DNA of 26,913 bases from JBOCEF01 sp047610385 (GCA_047610385.1 JBLGAC010000056.1:1-26913); one strand, 5' to 3'. Shown: positions 9,345-16,993, numbered from the stretch's first letter. The notes: generated by a model from the letters alone, not told the origin. A program made the numbers and translations.

Positions 9345-10159
9345 CCGACGCGCGCTTTGTCCACTTTGAAAATGTTGGCGTCACCTTCGGCAAAGGGGCC
9401 GAGCAGACCGAGGCATTGACCCCCACATCACTGTCCGTCGCAAAGGGTGAGTTTCTGGCGCTGGTCGGCCCGTCAGGCTGCGGCAAGTCCACGATCCTCA
9501 AACTTGCCAGCGAATTGCTGAAGCCCAGCACCGGCCACATCTTTTTTGGCGGCAGAGAGCTGGGCGCCGCCCCGGTCCGCGTCGGGATGGCGTTTCAAAG
9601 CGCATCCTTGCTGCCGTGGATGACGGTGCGTGAAAACGTGATGCTTCCGCTCAAGATCGTGCCGCCGTTCAAGGCGGCGTTCCGCGCCAAGCGCAACGGC
9701 GAATACCGCGACCGTGCCGATGCGCTGCTGGAACAGGTCGGCCTGCTGGATTTCGCTGAGAAAAGCCCCTGGCAGCTGTCGGGCGGGATGATGCAGCGCG
9801 CCAACCTGTGCCGCGCGCTGATCCACGACCCCGACCTGCTGCTGCTGGATGAGCCGTTCGGCGCCCTCGATCAGTTCACCCGCGAGGAACTGTGGCAGAC
9901 CATGCAGGACCTTTGGATCAGCCGAAAACCAACCGTGGTCTTGGTGACCCATGACCTGCGCGAGGCGGCATATCTTGCCAGCCGCATCTGTGTGATGAGC
10001 CCGCGTCCCGGCCGGATCGTCGATGACCGCCCGGTCACCTTTGCCCGCCCGCGCCCGATCGACGTGACCTTTGCGGCTGAATTTTCCGCGCTGGTGCAGG
10101 AATTGCGCAGCCTGATCGTTCACACCCCGACCTCTACCCGCAGGGAGGCCGCGGCATGA
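9341..10159 (+). CDS. ABC transporter ATP-binding protein (SsuB/TauB/ThiZ type)
   Basis: A 272-residue nucleotide-binding subunit. Motifs in order are Walker A GPSGCGKST (43-51), Q-loop Gln86 in MAFQSASLLPW, signature LSGGM (146-150), Walker B LLLLDEPFGALD (from 166) and H-loop His204 in VTHD. Length and the LLPWMTVREN motif fit nitrate/sulfonate/taurine/pyrimidine importers. It energises import through the permease encoded immediately downstream, which it overlaps by ATGA, and which lies between two binding-protein genes. It works at the cytoplasmic face of the inner membrane. Confidence 0.94.
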   Translation: MTDARFVHFENVGVTFGKGAEQTEALTPTSLSVAKGEFLALVGPSGCGKSTILKLASELLKPSTGHIFFGGRELGAAPVRVGMAFQSASLLPWMTVRENVMLPLKIVPPFKAAFRAKRNGEYRDRADALLEQVGLLDFAEKSPWQLSGGMMQRANLCRALIHDPDLLLLDEPFGALDQFTREELWQTMQDLWISRKPTVVLVTHDLREAAYLASRICVMSPRPGRIVDDRPVTFARPRPIDVTFAAEFSALVQELRSLIVHTPTSTRREAAA

Positions 10160-10914
10160 CCCCGACCCGGCAACGCCTTGCGTCCACCGCGCTGATCGTC
10201 GGCGTGTTCGTGGTGTGGGAATTTTTCTGCCTTGTGGCCGGGATCTCTGAGCTGATCCTGCCGCGTCCCTCGCGCATCGTCGCGTCGTTCATCGAATATG
10301 CGCCCGCGATTTGGCCCCATGCGTGGCAGACGCTTTACACCACCATGGTCGGGTTCTTTTTCGGCGTGATCATCGGGCTGTCGCTGGGGGTGCTGATCGG
10401 GTCCTCCAAACTGGCCTATGACACGGCGTATCCGCTGCTGGTGGGGATATCCTCGATCCCCAAAGTCGCGGTGGTGCCGATATTTGTATTGTGGTTCGGC
10501 GCGGGCACGGTGCCAGCGATCCTGACGGCCATGATCATCTGCATTTTCCCCATCGTGGTGAACGTATCGACCGGCATCGCCACGGTGGAGCCTGAGCTTG
10601 AGGATGTGATGAAATCGCTCAAGGCCAGCAAGTGGGAAACGCTGGTCAACATCGGGCTGCCGCGCTCCATGCCGTATTTCTTCGCATCCCTGAAGGTGGC
10701 GATCACGCTTGCCTTTGTCGGCTCAGTGATCGCGGAAACCGTCGCCTCCAACAAGGGGGTCGGCAACATGATGCTGATCGCCTCATCCTCGTTCAACGTG
10801 CCGCTGGTGTTCGCCGGGCTGATGGTTCTCGCCGTCATGGGCGTGACGCTTTACGCGATTTTTGCTGTGTTGGAACGGCGTCTGGCTGGCTGGGCCATGC
10901 GCAAGGAAATCTGA
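10156..10914 (+). CDS. ABC transporter permease (SsuC/TauC/ThiX type)
   Basis: A 252-residue inner-membrane protein with about six hydrophobic segments, for example residues 11-29, 61-82, 105-135, 181-195 and 217-239. The cytoplasmic coupling (EAA) loop is around 150-180 (ELEDVMKSLKASKWETLVNI, then LPR). It forms the channel for the operon's importer, presumably as a homodimer, since only one permease is encoded. The start overlaps the ATPase stop (ATGA). The next gene, 40 nt away, is the second binding protein. Confidence 0.93.
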   Translation: MTPTRQRLASTALIVGVFVVWEFFCLVAGISELILPRPSRIVASFIEYAPAIWPHAWQTLYTTMVGFFFGVIIGLSLGVLIGSSKLAYDTAYPLLVGISSIPKVAVVPIFVLWFGAGTVPAILTAMIICIFPIVVNVSTGIATVEPELEDVMKSLKASKWETLVNIGLPRSMPYFFASLKVAITLAFVGSVIAETVASNKGVGNMMLIASSSFNVPLVFAGLMVLAVMGVTLYAIFAVLERRLAGWAMRKEI

Positions 10915-10954
10915 ACTGCCTCCCCTCCCCCCTCGTGTGACAGGATATACGATC

Positions 10955-11962
10955 ATGAGAAGACTTATCGCGACCGCGCTTGCCGCGCTTGTCCTCACCT
11001 CCCCGGCGTCGGCCACAGATCTGGCGATCAAATTCACCCTCGATTGGAAGCTGCAAGGCATCCATTCATGGTTCTATGTGGCTAAGGAAAAGGGCTATTT
11101 CGCCGCTGAGGGTCTTGATGTCACCATCGACCAAGGCGAAGGGTCGGCTGCCACGATCACCCGCATCATGTCGGGTGCCTATGATGCAGGGTTTGGCGAC
11201 ATGAACGCCATCGTGCAGGCCGCGGCGCTGGATGTGGGCGCGGCACCGGTGATGGTCTATCAGATCTACAACCAGCCGCCGTTTGCCATCTTGGTGAAAT
11301 CGGGCAGCAAGGTGGTGGCCGCCGCCGATCTCGCGGGCCTCAAGGTCGGGGCGCCTCCCGGCTCAGCGGTGACCAAGCTGTTCCCGGCGCTGGCCGCCAA
11401 GGCGGGGCTGGATATGGCAGCGGTCGACATCATCTCGGTCAAATCGAACCTTCAGGAACAGATGCTGATCCAGGACAATGTTGACGCCAGCCTTGTGTTC
11501 AACGTCACCAGCTATCTGAACATCATCGGCCTTGGCATGGACCCGGAGACTGATTTCCGCTTCATCGGCTATGGCGCGTCCGGGCTGGATATCTATTCAA
11601 ACGGGGTGATGGTGTCGCGCAAGCTCTACACCGAGCACCCCGAGGCGGTCGCAGGCCTAGTGCGCGCGATCAACAAAGCCGTGATGGAAGTGCTGGCAGA
11701 CCCGGCCATGGGCGCCGCGGCGGTCAAGGCTGAGGAGCCGCTGCTGAACGAGGGGCTGGAGCAAAAGCGCCTCGATTTCGCGCTCAACAATCTGATCAAA
11801 TCGCCGGAGAGCGTGATGCTTGGCGTCGGGGCGGTGGACATGGACCGTCTGGCGCGCACCATTCGCGTGATCCAGCAGATCTATGGCTTTGAAACCGCGC
11901 CGGAGGCATCGAGCATCTTTTCCGACGCGTTCCTGCCCCCGCTGGCAGACCGCACGCTGTGA
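10955..11962 (+). CDS. Second NMT1/THI5-like ABC substrate-binding protein, Sec-exported
   Basis: A 335-residue protein clearly paralogous to the one at 6081-7118. Shared landmarks are DWKLQGIHSWFYVA versus NWRYQGPQSWFFQA, GFGDMNA versus GFGDINA, YQIYNQPPF versus YQMYNKPPF, QEQML, IYSNGVM versus LYSNGMI, and LGVGAVD versus LGLGAVD. The signal peptide (MRRLIATALAALVLTSPASA) is a short Sec type ending ASA, with no twin-arginine motif. ATG at 10955 has AGGA about 9 nt upstream. Having two diverged receptors for one permease/ATPase suggests uptake of two related substrates, or binding under different folding or cofactor requirements. A strong hairpin follows the gene. Confidence 0.9.
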   Translation: MRRLIATALAALVLTSPASATDLAIKFTLDWKLQGIHSWFYVAKEKGYFAAEGLDVTIDQGEGSAATITRIMSGAYDAGFGDMNAIVQAAALDVGAAPVMVYQIYNQPPFAILVKSGSKVVAAADLAGLKVGAPPGSAVTKLFPALAAKAGLDMAAVDIISVKSNLQEQMLIQDNVDASLVFNVTSYLNIIGLGMDPETDFRFIGYGASGLDIYSNGVMVSRKLYTEHPEAVAGLVRAINKAVMEVLADPAMGAAAVKAEEPLLNEGLEQKRLDFALNNLIKSPESVMLGVGAVDMDRLARTIRVIQQIYGFETAPEASSIFSDAFLPPLADRTL

Positions 11963-11970
11963 TCGTTGCG

Positions 11971-11997
11971 CGGGCGGGCGCGACCTGCGCCCGCCCG
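11971..11997 (+). promoter_or_regulatory. Strong intra-operon hairpin behind the second binding-protein gene
   Basis: A perfect 11-bp GC stem, CGGGCGGGCGC (11971-11981) and GCGCCCGCCCG (11987-11997), encloses a 5-nt loop. It lies 8 nt after the binding-protein stop and upstream of the next start at 12021. There is no T-tract. Such structures often stabilise upstream binding-protein mRNA or partly terminate transcription. Either would raise binding protein relative to downstream enzymes. Confidence 0.6.
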
Positions 11998-12020
11998 TGT
12001 GCGCCCCAAGGATGAACCCC

Positions 12021-13469
12021 ATGACCAGCCCGATCACCATCGACGTTGACGCCGCCCTTCTGGGCCCTGCGCACCTTACAAGCGGTCCGGTGCGCATCAG
12101 CATTGCGGATGGGCTGATCACGGCAATTGATCGGCTGGCCACACATCCGGGCAGCGGGCTGTTCGCGATCCCGGCGCTGGCGGACGCGCACAATCATGCG
12201 CGCCCGCTGCCGCCGACCTCGTTCGGCTGTGGGGGGCTGCCGCTGGAAGGCTGGCTGCCCAAGCTGGCGCTGATGCCGTCGGTCGATCCCTATCTGGCGG
12301 CGGCGGCGGCGTTTTCGCGCTCGCTCGAAGGGGGCGCGACATCGGTGATGGTGCATATGGTGCGGCCCATGGGTCTGGACCCTTTGGCCGATGAGGCACG
12401 CGCCATCGCCCGCGCCGCCCATGATGTCGGGGTCTCTGTTGCGCTGGCAATCGGGATGCGCGACCGCAACCCGCTGGTTTATGGCGATGGTGCTGCGGCG
12501 CTGGCGGGCCTGGCGCCCGGTGCGCGCGCGCTGGCGCGTGCCACTTGGCTGGCGCCCATGGCATCGATCGCCGATCAGATGGCGGGCGTTGAGATCGCCG
12601 CCGCCGCGGTGGCGGACATGCCGGGCCATGTCGACGTGCAATATGGGCCGACCGGGGTGCAATGGTGCTCCGGCGCCCTGCTGGCCGCGGTGGCGCAGGC
12701 ATCGGCCCGCACCGGGCGGCGGGTCCACATGCACCTGTTGGAGACCCGCCCCCAGCGCGAATGGGCCGACAGGACCTACCCTGAGGGGATCGTGGCGCGG
12801 CTTGCGGCCATCGGGCTTTTGTCGCCGCGCCTGACGCTGGCCCATTGCGTCTGGGCGCGCGGCGATGACTTGGCGCTGATTGCTGATGCTGGGGCGCAGG
12901 TTGCTGTCAACGTGTCGTCAAACCTGCATCTGTTTTCAGGCATCGCGCCGGTTCCCGCGATGCTGGCGGCGGGCGTTGATGTTGCCATGGGCCTCGACGG
13001 TTGCGCCTTTGACGAAGATGATGATGGGCTGCGCGAGCTGCGCCTGTTCCATCTGCTCAACCATGGTCGCGCATTTGATGGCGGTGGGTTGACCGAGACG
13101 GGCGCGCTGCATGCCGCCTGCGCAGCCGGGCGGGCAGGGCTTGGCCTTGGGCCCGGCGGGGTGCTGGCGCCGGGGATGCCCGCCGATCTGCTGCTGCTGG
13201 ATCTGGGCGTGCTGGACCGCGATCAGGTGACGCCGGTTGACCCGCGCAGCTACCTGTTTGCGCGCGCAACCAAGGCCAGCATCCGGCAGGTCTGGTCGCG
13301 CGGGCGCCTGGTGCTTGCCGGGGGCCGCGTGCTGGGGGTGGATGCCCCCGCGCTGCACGACGCCCTGCGCGATGCGTACCGCGCGGCGATGCCCGGCAAG
13401 GCCGCGCTGGCCGCGATCTGGCCCGACGTTCAGCGCGGGATTGCCGCACATTACAAAGGATGCTGCTGA
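12021..13469 (+). CDS. Amidohydrolase-superfamily deaminase-like enzyme (cytosine deaminase / chlorohydrolase group)
   Basis: A 482-residue protein with mononuclear amidohydrolase ligands: His57 and His59 in ALADAHNHAR, His238 in HMHLLETRPQ with Glu241 nearby, His275 in LAHCVWA and Asp326 in MGLDGCAFDEDDDG. The DDDGLRELRLFHLLNHGR segment is typical of the ATZ/TRZ-type deaminases that remove amino or halide groups from purines, pyrimidines and s-triazines. The ATG at 12021 is chosen because AAGGAT lies 7 nt upstream; the ATG at 12012 lacks a spaced ribosome site. It ends in TGATG, overlapping the ring-opening enzyme gene by one base. The neighbours suggest that it deaminates an amino-heterocycle into the 2,4,6-trioxo ring used by the next enzyme. 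The substrate is inferred from context. Confidence 0.85.
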   Translation: MTSPITIDVDAALLGPAHLTSGPVRISIADGLITAIDRLATHPGSGLFAIPALADAHNHARPLPPTSFGCGGLPLEGWLPKLALMPSVDPYLAAAAAFSRSLEGGATSVMVHMVRPMGLDPLADEARAIARAAHDVGVSVALAIGMRDRNPLVYGDGAAALAGLAPGARALARATWLAPMASIADQMAGVEIAAAAVADMPGHVDVQYGPTGVQWCSGALLAAVAQASARTGRRVHMHLLETRPQREWADRTYPEGIVARLAAIGLLSPRLTLAHCVWARGDDLALIADAGAQVAVNVSSNLHLFSGIAPVPAMLAAGVDVAMGLDGCAFDEDDDGLRELRLFHLLNHGRAFDGGGLTETGALHAACAAGRAGLGLGPGGVLAPGMPADLLLLDLGVLDRDQVTPVDPRSYLFARATKASIRQVWSRGRLVLAGGRVLGVDAPALHDALRDAYRAAMPGKAALAAIWPDVQRGIAAHYKGCC

Positions 13470-14557
13470 TGACCCGCCGCGCCGCCGTGTTTCGCCTGCC
13501 GATGGCTGGCCCTGATGATGTGTCCGCCATCGCGGCGCTGATTGTGACCGGGGCGCTGGCACCGGGCGCGATCCGCGCGATCCTTGGCAAGACTGAGGGC
13601 AATGGCTGTGTCAACGATTTCACCCGCGGTTATGCGGTGCAATCCTTGCGCGCGCTGCTGGCGCCGCATCTGGACGCCGCGGCGCTGGCGGCCCTGCCGA
13701 TGGTGATGTCGGGCGGGACCGAGGGCGGTCTGGCGCCCCATTGGATCGTGCTGGCTGAGGAGGAGGGCAATGGCCCCCCCGGCGTCCCTGCACTGGCCTT
13801 CGCCAGCGCCGTCACCCGCCCACTGCACCCCGCTGAGATCGGGCGCCGCGCGCAGGCCGATCTGGTGCGCGCCGCGGTGCTTGATGCCATGGACCGGGCC
13901 GGGATTACCGCTGCCGAAAATGTGCACTATGTCCAGATCAAATGCCCGCTGCTGACCGCCGATCGGGTGGCCGCTGCGGGGGGCGATGTCGCCACGACAT
14001 CCACGCTTAAATCCATGGGCCTGTCGCGCGGGGCCTCCGCCCTCGGGGTCGCGCTGGCGCTGGGCGAGATTGAGGGGCTGGTGGATGGCGATGTCGGTCA
14101 GGATCTGTCGCTGTGGTCCGCCGTGGCATCGTGTTCCGCGGGCATCGAACTGTTGGCCTGCGAAGTGGTGGTTATGGGGCTGTCGCCGCTGTGGTCCGGG
14201 CCGCTGCGGATCGCACATGATGTGATGCAGGACGCCATTGACGCGCCTGCCATCGCGCGGGCGCTGGAACGTGCGGCACCGGGCACTGGCCTTCAGGGCG
14301 CGCGCGGCGCGGTGATCGCCGCGCTGGCCAAGGCTGAGGCGTCCGCATCTGGGCGCATCCGCGGCGCGCGGCACACGATGCTTGACGACAGCGACATCTC
14401 CTCCAGCCGCCATGCGCGCGGCTTTGTCGGCGGGATGATGGCGGGGCTGATCGGCCATACTGAGCTGTTCGTCTCAGGCGGCGCAGAACACCAGGGGCCC
14501 GACGGCGGCGGACCCGTGGCAATTATCTATGCCGCCGCAAAAGGAAGCGAAGCATGA
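13469..14557 (+). CDS. Ring-opening amidohydrolase, cyanuric acid amidohydrolase / barbiturase family
   Basis: A 362-residue protein of the rare AtzD/TrzD/barbiturase fold, built from three homologous units. All three Ser/Lys pairs can be placed: Lys41 (ILGKTEGNG) with Ser81 (VMSGGTEGG), Lys158 (YVQIKCP) with Ser223 (ASCSAGIE), and Lys288 (ALAKAEAS) with Ser336 (FVSGGAEHQGPDGGGP). RHTMLDDSDISSSRHARGFV is the family hallmark near the C-terminus, and the EHQGP..GGP loop is the known metal-site region. Members hydrolyse cyanurate to carboxybiuret or barbiturate to ureidomalonate; the motifs do not separate the two. ATG at 13469 has AAAGGA 8 nt upstream, whereas the ATG at 13460 overlaps that site. 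The stop overlaps the next gene by ATGA. This enzyme is the strongest pointer to the operon's purpose. Confidence 0.93.
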   Translation: MTRRAAVFRLPMAGPDDVSAIAALIVTGALAPGAIRAILGKTEGNGCVNDFTRGYAVQSLRALLAPHLDAAALAALPMVMSGGTEGGLAPHWIVLAEEEGNGPPGVPALAFASAVTRPLHPAEIGRRAQADLVRAAVLDAMDRAGITAAENVHYVQIKCPLLTADRVAAAGGDVATTSTLKSMGLSRGASALGVALALGEIEGLVDGDVGQDLSLWSAVASCSAGIELLACEVVVMGLSPLWSGPLRIAHDVMQDAIDAPAIARALERAAPGTGLQGARGAVIAALAKAEASASGRIRGARHTMLDDSDISSSRHARGFVGGMMAGLIGHTELFVSGGAEHQGPDGGGPVAIIYAAAKGSEA

Positions 14558-14967
14558 CTGCACTGATCGTGAAAGCCGGCGAATTCACCTTTGACGCGCG
14601 CCTCGAAGAGGCCGCCGCGCCCAAGACCTGCGCCGCCTTCAAGGCACTGCTGCCCTATACGGGCAAAATCGTGCATGTGCGCTGGTCGGGAGAGGGCGTG
14701 TGGATCCCGCTTGGCGATACTGATTTCGGCGTGGATTATGAAAACCACACCAGTCATCCGGCACCGGGCCAGTTCATCCTCTATCCCGGCGGGATCAGCG
14801 AGACTGAGATCCTGCTGGCTTATGGCGGGGTGGATTTCTCCTCCAAAATGGGACAGCTTGCGGGCAACCACTTCATCACGCTGACCTCCGGGCTGGAGCA
14901 TCTGATGACCCTCGGCAATTCGGTGCTCTGGAAGGGCGCGCACGACATTTCGTTTGAGCTGGCCTGA
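14554..14967 (+). CDS. DUF3830-like small cyclophilin-fold protein
   Basis: A 137-residue soluble protein with no signal peptide. Features such as KTCAAFKALLPYTGKIVHVRW, GEGVWIPLGD, ENHTSHPAPGQFILYPGG, ETEILLAYGG and a final LGNSVLWKGAHDISFEL match my memory of DUF3830, a family of cyclophilin-like fold with no established reaction that tends to occur near cyclic-amide hydrolases. It overlaps the ring-opening enzyme stop (ATGA) and lies 3 nt before the LOG gene, so it is translated with them. It may be a partner or an enzyme acting on the unstable ring-opened product (for example a decarboxylase), but this is inference. Conserved His, Asp and Tyr residues around 60-85 would be the first place to look. 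Confidence 0.7.
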   Translation: MTALIVKAGEFTFDARLEEAAAPKTCAAFKALLPYTGKIVHVRWSGEGVWIPLGDTDFGVDYENHTSHPAPGQFILYPGGISETEILLAYGGVDFSSKMGQLAGNHFITLTSGLEHLMTLGNSVLWKGAHDISFELA

Positions 14968-14970
14968 GGG

Positions 14971-15555
14971 ATGGCCCGCACCGACATCAAGCGCATCGCG
15001 GTGTATTGCGGGTCCAATGTCGGGCGTGGGGGGGCGTATATGCACGCCGCCTCGCGCCTCGGCGCGGCGCTGGCGGCGCGGGGCATCGCGGTTGTCTATG
15101 GCGGCACGCATAAGGGGCTGATGGGCGCGCTGGCCGATGGCGCGCTTGCGGCCGGGGGCGAGGCGCATGGCGTGATCACCGCGCGGTTGCAGGCCAAGGG
15201 CCACACCCATCAAGGCCTGACCAGCGTTGAGGTGTATCCGACCATGGGCGCCCGCAAAGCCCGCATGATTGAGATGGCCGACGCGTTCATCGCGCTGCCC
15301 GGCGGGATCGGCACGCTGGAGGAGTTCATGGAGGTCTGGACGCTCAACCAACTGGGCGAGCTGGGAAAACCCGCTGGGCTTTACGACATCGAAGGTTATT
15401 TCCAGCCCTTCATGGCGTTCATTGACCATATGATCGCAGAAAGCTTCCTTCCTGCGGCGCATCGCGGATCAATCGTGGTGCAAAGCACTGCCGAGGCGCT
15501 GATCGACGCGCTGGCCGCGCATGAACCGGTGACGGTGCCGAAATGGCTGAGCTGA
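14971..15555 (+). CDS. LOG-family nucleotide 5'-monophosphate phosphoribohydrolase
   Basis: A 194-residue Rossmann-fold protein with YGGTHKGLMGALADG (43-57), MGARKARM (92-99) and the defining PGGIGTLEE (110-118). These proteins were once annotated as lysine decarboxylases but cleave nucleoside monophosphates, including cytokinin nucleotides, into free base and ribose 5-phosphate. It starts 3 nt after the DUF3830-like gene, with GAGG just upstream, and ends 13 nt inside the Nudix gene. In this operon it could free heterocyclic bases from nucleotide form to feed the ring-cleavage route, or reverse accidental salvage of a base analogue. It could also be a general housekeeping passenger. Confidence 0.88.
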   Translation: MARTDIKRIAVYCGSNVGRGGAYMHAASRLGAALAARGIAVVYGGTHKGLMGALADGALAAGGEAHGVITARLQAKGHTHQGLTSVEVYPTMGARKARMIEMADAFIALPGGIGTLEEFMEVWTLNQLGELGKPAGLYDIEGYFQPFMAFIDHMIAESFLPAAHRGSIVVQSTAEALIDALAAHEPVTVPKWLS

Positions 15556-15956
15556 CGCCCCCGCCGCCGCCCATCAACAAGGTGGGGCTGTGCGTGATCC
15601 GTGGCGGCTGCGTGCTGCTGGCGCGCACGCGCGGCGCGCAGGTGTTCCAGATCCCCGGCGGCAAGGTCGAGGCGGGGGATGCCGACGACATCGCCGCCCT
15701 CGCGCGCGAATGCCGCGAGGAGCTGGGCCTGGAGATCGCGCCTGAGACGGCGGAGCTGCTGGGGCGATTTTCCGCGGCGGCGGCGGGCAAGCCGGGGCTG
15801 ATCGTGACCATAAAGCTCTATCGTGCGGCGTTTGGCGGTGAGCCGTCGCCAAACGCTGAGATCGAGGAACTGCGCTGGCAGCCGCTGGAAGGCACTGCCG
15901 AGGATGCCTCAGACGTTGTGCGACTGCGGATCATTCCGTTCCTGCGGGGGCTTTGA
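15543..15956 (+). CDS. Nudix hydrolase
   Basis: A 137-residue single-domain Nudix protein. The box is recognisable as GGKVEAGDADDIAALARECREELGL-type sequence at residues 39-63, with Asp46 in place of the usual first Glu and one extra residue before the REC-REEL metal-binding part (Arg55-Glu60). ATG at 15543 lies inside the LOG gene (13-nt overlap), so the two are translationally coupled. Nudix enzymes hydrolyse nucleoside diphosphates linked to another group, including damaged or analogue NTPs. As last gene of the operon it may sanitise nucleotides made from the imported heterocycle. The exact substrate is unknown. Confidence 0.87.
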   Translation: MAELTPPPPPINKVGLCVIRGGCVLLARTRGAQVFQIPGGKVEAGDADDIAALARECREELGLEIAPETAELLGRFSAAAAGKPGLIVTIKLYRAAFGGEPSPNAEIEELRWQPLEGTAEDASDVVRLRIIPFLRGL

Positions 15957-16962
15957 AGGGGCTGCGCCCGCATCTTCCAGGCACCGTCAGATCTCAGGTT
16001 TCTGTGCCGTTCAAATTCGATGGATGTTGATCGGCAGTGAGGAATAGCCCCGATAAACGGGAAGCTCATAGATTATGGGATATGGGTCAAGTTCAACAAT
16101 TTTTTGGTATAGTTTGGAGGTTGTATTATTATCATAAATTAGTGTTATATTTATTTAATTGCGATTTGTCATATTTAATAACTTTTTCTGAAATATATTA
16201 TGCCCTCTGGATTCAGCAGAGCTATCTTCGCAGAGCGCGGTGCCTCAGGCAGTCAGCTGCTACCATCAGCGTGCCGACGTCGTTCAAAAGAAACCAGCGG
16301 CGCGATCTGTTTGATGTTCCCACTTCAGCCGACCATCCGCTGGATCGGCTGGGCTTTGGCGATGAGCCGACCGCAACATTTATTGGCCATGTCCACGATC
16401 CGGCCGATCTGATGGGGCCCATGCGCGGCAGACCTGTTTTCGATGTACCGCACGCTGCAACCGCTGGGCGCGGGGAAATGCGACAGCAAAGCGTTTGCGG
16501 GTCGGCGGAGATGATCGGCAACCACGGTGGCTGTCACGCACACCGAGACCTGCGGAATTGAGGGTTATGATCCCCGTGCCTCTCAGCGACCTGATCCTTG
16601 GCATCCCCGCCGGGCTAAGCCGCGCTCTGCATCCCGCCGTTGCCGCCGTGCGCCGGGGCTTTGTGCAGATCATGGATCGCCGATGGCTCGTCCAAAAAGG
16701 TGAGCAGTTCATCCACGTCGCGGCCTTTGTCAGAAGCCCCTGAAAATCGTTCGCGGCCATGGCATTGAAGGCCAAGCCTAAAGCGAAAATTACGCCTTCT
16801 GCTGTGCCATCACACAATAAATTTGAAAATAATTGCTGAATAATTTGAAAGCGCTCACGCCACTTCTGCCTAACCAAGCATTGAGCGTGGTCCACTCAGG
16901 GGGGTGTCTATAAATAAATATAATATGAAAAAATAGTTCACAAAATTAATAAATGGCACATG
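15957..16962. other. Operon end, two AT-rich islands and an unassigned open segment
   Basis: No gene could be supported. AT-rich islands occupy about 16070-16205 and from about 16795 onward. Between them a plus-strand frame (16037-16561) reads protein-like from about 16260 (segments RRDLFDVPTSADHPLDRLGF and DEPTATFIGHVHDPADLMG) but begins inside the AT-rich island with no clear ribosome site. It may be a relic of a gene I do not recognise. No strong intrinsic terminator was seen after the Nudix stop. Confidence 0.35.
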
Positions 16963-16993
16963 AATAATTTAAATTGAGTCAATTTAAATTATT
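16963..16993. repeat. Perfect 31-bp AT-rich palindrome
   Basis: AATAATTTAAATTGA (16963-16977), one central G (16978), then its exact reverse complement (16979-16993). All 15 positions of each arm match. It sits in the AT-rich island, 45 bp before the repeat-protein fragment that opens at 17038. It could be an operator, a cruciform/terminator hairpin or a mobile-element scar. Confidence 0.85.

Noticed and set aside
11883..12020. Extended N-terminus for the deaminase-like gene overlapping the second binding protein
   Set aside because: It would read through the 11-bp hairpin and inside the previous gene; ATG 12021 has AAGGAT 7 nt upstream and starts where the family fold starts.
14971..15555. 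Lysine decarboxylase
   Set aside because: Old mis-annotation of LOG proteins; the PGGIGTLEE motif indicates nucleotide phosphoribohydrolase.
16037..16561. 174-codon plus-strand frame after the operon
   Set aside because: It begins inside an AT-rich island with unnatural N-terminal sequence and no ribosome site; only the middle part reads protein-like and it could not be assigned.
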